Shown piece after piece: positions 6,208 through 7,737 of a stretch of 7,737 bases of DNA (position 1 is the first letter of the stretch; each line of letters starts with the position of its first letter). The position numbers and the translations under genes were made by a program. The stretch spans positions 294 through 8,030 of the forward strand of contig JAKJAE010000108.1 of NCBI GenBank assembly GCA_022707665.1. The letters run 5' to 3'. This stretch comes from Chloroflexota bacterium. Lineage in GTDB: Bacteria > Chloroflexota > Anaerolineae > B4-G1 > SLSP01. Below the pieces are notes generated by a model, which was not told the DNA's origin, made no database searches, and saw only the letters and a program-made list of their open reading frames with translations.

Positions 6208-7635
6208 CTATAGCTCTCCTGGTAACTGTTCACCGTTCGGGTAAAGGAATTTATGAGGGTGCTGCAAGGCAGCCAGATACTCCTGGAACGGACTGAGGTT
6301 GCGGGCGACCCAGGTATGAAACAAACTGGCCAGGGTCAAACGCGTTTTGCTGCCCTCCGCACTGCGCGTGCCGCCGCTGATTTTGCGTATGATGACCAAC
6401 GGCCGAATACTGCGCTCCGCCAGGTTGTTGTCGGCGGGCAGCCCAGGCGCCAAGATGAACTGAAATAACTCATCCTGGTGGCGCAACAAGCGCTTGGCCA
6501 GTGCACAACACGGATGCTCATAAGTCAGGGCGTACTGCTCGCCCAAACGACAGGCCCGTGCGCAAAGCTCGCCATACTGGGTGCGGCGTTCGGCCAGCGT
6601 CGGCGCCGGGTGCGCCGCCAGCCAGGCTTGGGCCTCAGCATAGAGTGTGCGGACATCGCTGGTCCACTGGCGCACGGCCGGGTCGCTCGGCTGTGCGACC
6701 TTGAGGGCGTGCAGGTCGCGCAGCAGGTGCACCCAGCAGCGTTGATGGCGGCCGGGGATCAGATTGTATGCGGCATAGAAGTCCGTCACCAGCCAGCCCC
6801 GAAAGTCGGCGCCCAGAATGTCTTGCGCAATCCGATGACTCCGCCTGCGGGCAAACTCAAAGTAGCGCATCGCCGTCGGCCCAGGGGTCACAAACGCCCA
6901 GACGTAGCCGTTCCGCCCATTCTCCCGCCAACCCGTTTCATCCCCATGCGTCACCGTGCTCGTCTGCACCACCAGCTTGAGCTGCTCAGCCTGCGGCTGC
7001 AACTGCCGGCGCACGGCATGGGTCAGTTCCACCAGCGCCCCCACACTCAACTGCAGGTTGTGCAGCGTCGCCAGGTAGCTCTGAATGAGACGAAACGGCA
7101 GGCGCAATGTCGTGCGCAAATAGCTCACCAAACTCGCCACGCGCACCCCGATCCGCCCCTGGCCGATGACCTGCCCCGCCAGGGCCAACTGCGGGCTGTG
7201 CCAGGCCGCACAATGCGGACACCAGCGCTTGATCACCTGATGCTCGATCACCTCGACCGGCTGGGGCAGCGGTAACTCGATCACCTCTCGGGTGTAGTCG
7301 ATGCTCTCCCCATGCAGGCGATAGCCGCAGTCCGGGCAACGCTCCAGCGCATGCCGCTCGATACGCGTCGGCTGCGACCGCTTGCGCGACGTATTGTGCT
7401 CATCGGCGCGTTTCTGGCGCGGCCGGAGCGCAGCGTCCGGCGGCGATCGGTTCGGCTTCACGAACGACGGCGGCCCCGGCTGGTGCGCTTCCAACTCGGC
7501 GATCCGCGCCAGGGCCGTCTGCAACTGCGCCGTCAACTGCGCCACCTGGTCGCGTGAGGCGGCATTTTCGCCGGTCAGACGCGCCTGCTCGTTGAGCAGC
7601 GCCTGAAGCTCTTCAGCAGTCATGGCGTCGAGCAT
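6208..7635 (-). CDS. tnpC: IS66-family transposase (TnpC)
   Basis: This 475-residue DDE transposase catalyses cut-and-paste type transposition of the surrounding element. Residues about 6-50 form a leucine-zipper-like coiled coil (LQALLNEQARL...LQTALARIAELEAH), followed by a basic linker. A zinc-finger-like pair follows, CPDC (100-103) and CPHC (139-142). The catalytic domain shows THGDETGWRENGRNGYVW (D232), VTDFYAAYN (D285) and ADNNLAERSIRPLVIIRK (E407), the typical IS66 DDE set. The C-terminal block SLFHTWVARNLSPFQEYLAAL is also typical of the family. Length is normal and no frameshift is visible, so the enzyme may be active. The start is uncertain: the ATG at 7635 (MLDAMTAEEL) has only a weak GGGA upstream, and the ATG at 7623 (MTAEEL) is equally possible. 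The open frame extends to a GTG at 7689, but that would begin inside the CRISPR repeat and outside the element, so I reject it. Readthrough of this gene could transcribe the helicase operon. Confidence 0.92.
   Translation of the reverse strand: MLDAMTAEELQALLNEQARLTGENAASRDQVAQLTAQLQTALARIAELEAHQPGPPSFVKPNRSPPDAALRPRQKRADEHNTSRKRSQPTRIERHALERCPDCGYRLHGESIDYTREVIELPLPQPVEVIEHQVIKRWCPHCAAWHSPQLALAGQVIGQGRIGVRVASLVSYLRTTLRLPFRLIQSYLATLHNLQLSVGALVELTHAVRRQLQPQAEQLKLVVQTSTVTHGDETGWRENGRNGYVWAFVTPGPTAMRYFEFARRRSHRIAQDILGADFRGWLVTDFYAAYNLIPGRHQRCWVHLLRDLHALKVAQPSDPAVRQWTSDVRTLYAEAQAWLAAHPAPTLAERRTQYGELCARACRLGEQYALTYEHPCCALAKRLLRHQDELFQFILAPGLPADNNLAERSIRPLVIIRKISGGTRSAEGSKTRLTLASLFHTWVARNLSPFQEYLAALQHPHKFLYPNGEQLPGEL
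6222..6238 (+). repeat. Left terminal inverted repeat of the IS66 element
   Basis: GTAACTGTTCACCGTTC pairs with the opposite end at 7650-7666 with three mismatches in 17. The repeat overlaps the last codons of the transposase (its residues NGEQL), so the final codons and the stop codon (6208-6210) lie outside the element as I have delimited it. Confidence 0.6.
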
Positions 7636-7649
7636 AGCACATCCCGACG

Positions 7650-7666
7650 GAAAGGTGAACAGCCAC
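7650..7666 (-). repeat. Right terminal inverted repeat of the IS66 element
   Basis: Read on the minus strand this is GTGGCTGTTCACCTTTC, matching the left end. It lies 14 bases upstream of the chosen transposase start at 7635 and its outer edge is 10 bases from the CRISPR repeat. Confidence 0.6.
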
Positions 7667-7676
7667 ACATAACCTA

Positions 7677-7705
7677 GTATTCCCCACACGCGTGGGGGTG
7701 AACCA
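7677..7705 (+). CRISPR. Single type I-E-like CRISPR repeat (29 nt) at the right edge
   Basis: The sequence begins GTATTCCCCACACGCGTGGG and continues GGTGAACCA. It matches from memory the type I-E repeat pattern GTnTTCCCC-stem-GGGGnTGAACCG. It contains the hairpin CCCCAC/GTGGGG around ACGC and ends in GTGAACCA, which would be the 8-nt 5' handle of the crRNA; the last base is A where G is usual. This orientation places the leader on the left, where the IS66 element now sits. The remaining 32 bases to the window end equal one I-E spacer. Only one repeat is visible and no cas gene is present, so array status rests on motif recognition plus the exact 29+32 geometry. A plain inverted repeat or a transcription terminator is the alternative. 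Confidence 0.72.
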
Positions 7706-7737
7706 GACTGCTCCCGGAGCGTGGCGGTGGGCCAGCC
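7706..7737 (+). CRISPR. Putative first visible CRISPR spacer (32 nt)
   Basis: The 32 bases after the repeat, starting GACTGCTCCCGGAGCGTGGC, run exactly to the window end. That is the standard spacer length for type I-E. The next repeat would begin at the first base beyond the window. No other copy of this sequence was noticed in the window, so the target is unknown. Confidence 0.55.

Larger units (their letters stand above)
6222..7666 (-). mobile_element. IS66-family insertion sequence (tnpC-only, ISBst12-like), about 1445 bp
   Basis: The element is defined by one transposase gene and by imperfect terminal inverted repeats. The left end is GTAACTGTTCACCGTTC at 6222-6238. The right end, read on the minus strand, is GTGGCTGTTCACCTTTC at 7666-7650. 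They match at 11 of 13 outermost and 14 of 17 total positions. IS66 elements normally duplicate 8 bp of target. The flanks are CTCTCCTG on the left and ACATAACC on the right, which do not match, so the element has either suffered a rearrangement since insertion or its true ends differ by some bases. It lacks the tnpA and tnpB accessory genes, as in the ISBst12 subgroup. It lies between the helicase operon and the CRISPR repeat and is transcribed in the same direction as the helicase. The boundaries rest on my reading of the inverted repeat only. Confidence 0.75.

Noticed and set aside
5763..6233. 156-codon minus-strand frame whose first part (SYRLGHLRYVETQPVLVIEVV) looks protein-like, considered as a gene remnant broken by the IS
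   Set aside because: Only about 20 residues look plausible; the rest is the helicase gene in another frame, with no stop near the helicase start. Too little to support a pseudogene.
6478..7275. 265-codon open frame on the plus strand
   Set aside because: It lies entirely opposite the well-supported IS66 transposase, is rich in Arg, Pro and Gln, and has no recognisable motif; it is a GC-driven shadow.
7636..7689. Upstream extension of the transposase to a GTG at 7689 (MWGILGYVW...)
   Set aside because: The start would lie inside the CRISPR repeat, and the 18 added residues cross the IS terminal repeat. ATGs at 7635 or 7623 fit the family better.
7681..7699. Hairpin CCCCAC-ACGC-GTGGGG as a rho-independent terminator
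   Set aside because: No T-run follows, and the flanking GTATT and GTGAACC bases match a type I-E repeat much better.

Overview
The window is GC-rich DNA in which every gene I can support lies on the minus strand. Read in the direction of transcription, from right to left, it holds: (1) a single type I-E-like CRISPR repeat and one 32-nt spacer at the right edge; (2) a compact IS66-family insertion sequence with one transposase gene; (3) a three-gene cassette made of a HelD/UvrD-like superfamily 1 helicase with a long extra C-terminus, a coiled-coil/winged-helix protein of unknown function, and a small probable beta-barrel protein; (4) a secreted Asp-box beta-propeller protein with a PEP-CTERM-like tail; (5) a sulfatase fragment that has lost its N-terminus and runs off the left edge.

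The organism is probably an environmental bacterium, and my best guess is Chloroflexota (Anaerolineae-like). The basis is the propeller's repeated 'SPxFxxDxTLF' plus Asp-box pattern, the CxPSR sulfatase, the tnpC-only IS66 element and the I-E repeat type. This is an inference from gene style: there is no rRNA or other marker gene in the window, and it may be metagenomic.

The helicase and the coiled-coil gene are separated by 2 nt, and the coiled-coil and small-barrel genes by 7 nt, so they are very likely one operon. The helicase retains all its SF1 motifs and the PYFGRI/GVSGSGKT signature of HelD, a factor that frees stalled RNA polymerase in Gram-positive bacteria. A role for the cassette in RNA polymerase or DNA remodelling, or in defence, is therefore plausible, but the sequence does not prove it. 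This cassette is the best candidate for an undescribed system here.

Two junctions look like rearrangement scars. At about 352-368 the propeller gene runs directly, out of frame, into the middle of the sulfatase. At 7666-7677 the end of the IS lies 10 bp from the CRISPR repeat, on the side where the leader should be. Either could be genuine or, especially the first, an assembly chimera. No tRNA, rRNA, convincing promoter or rho-independent terminator was seen, and there is no stretch over 300 bases without a gene.
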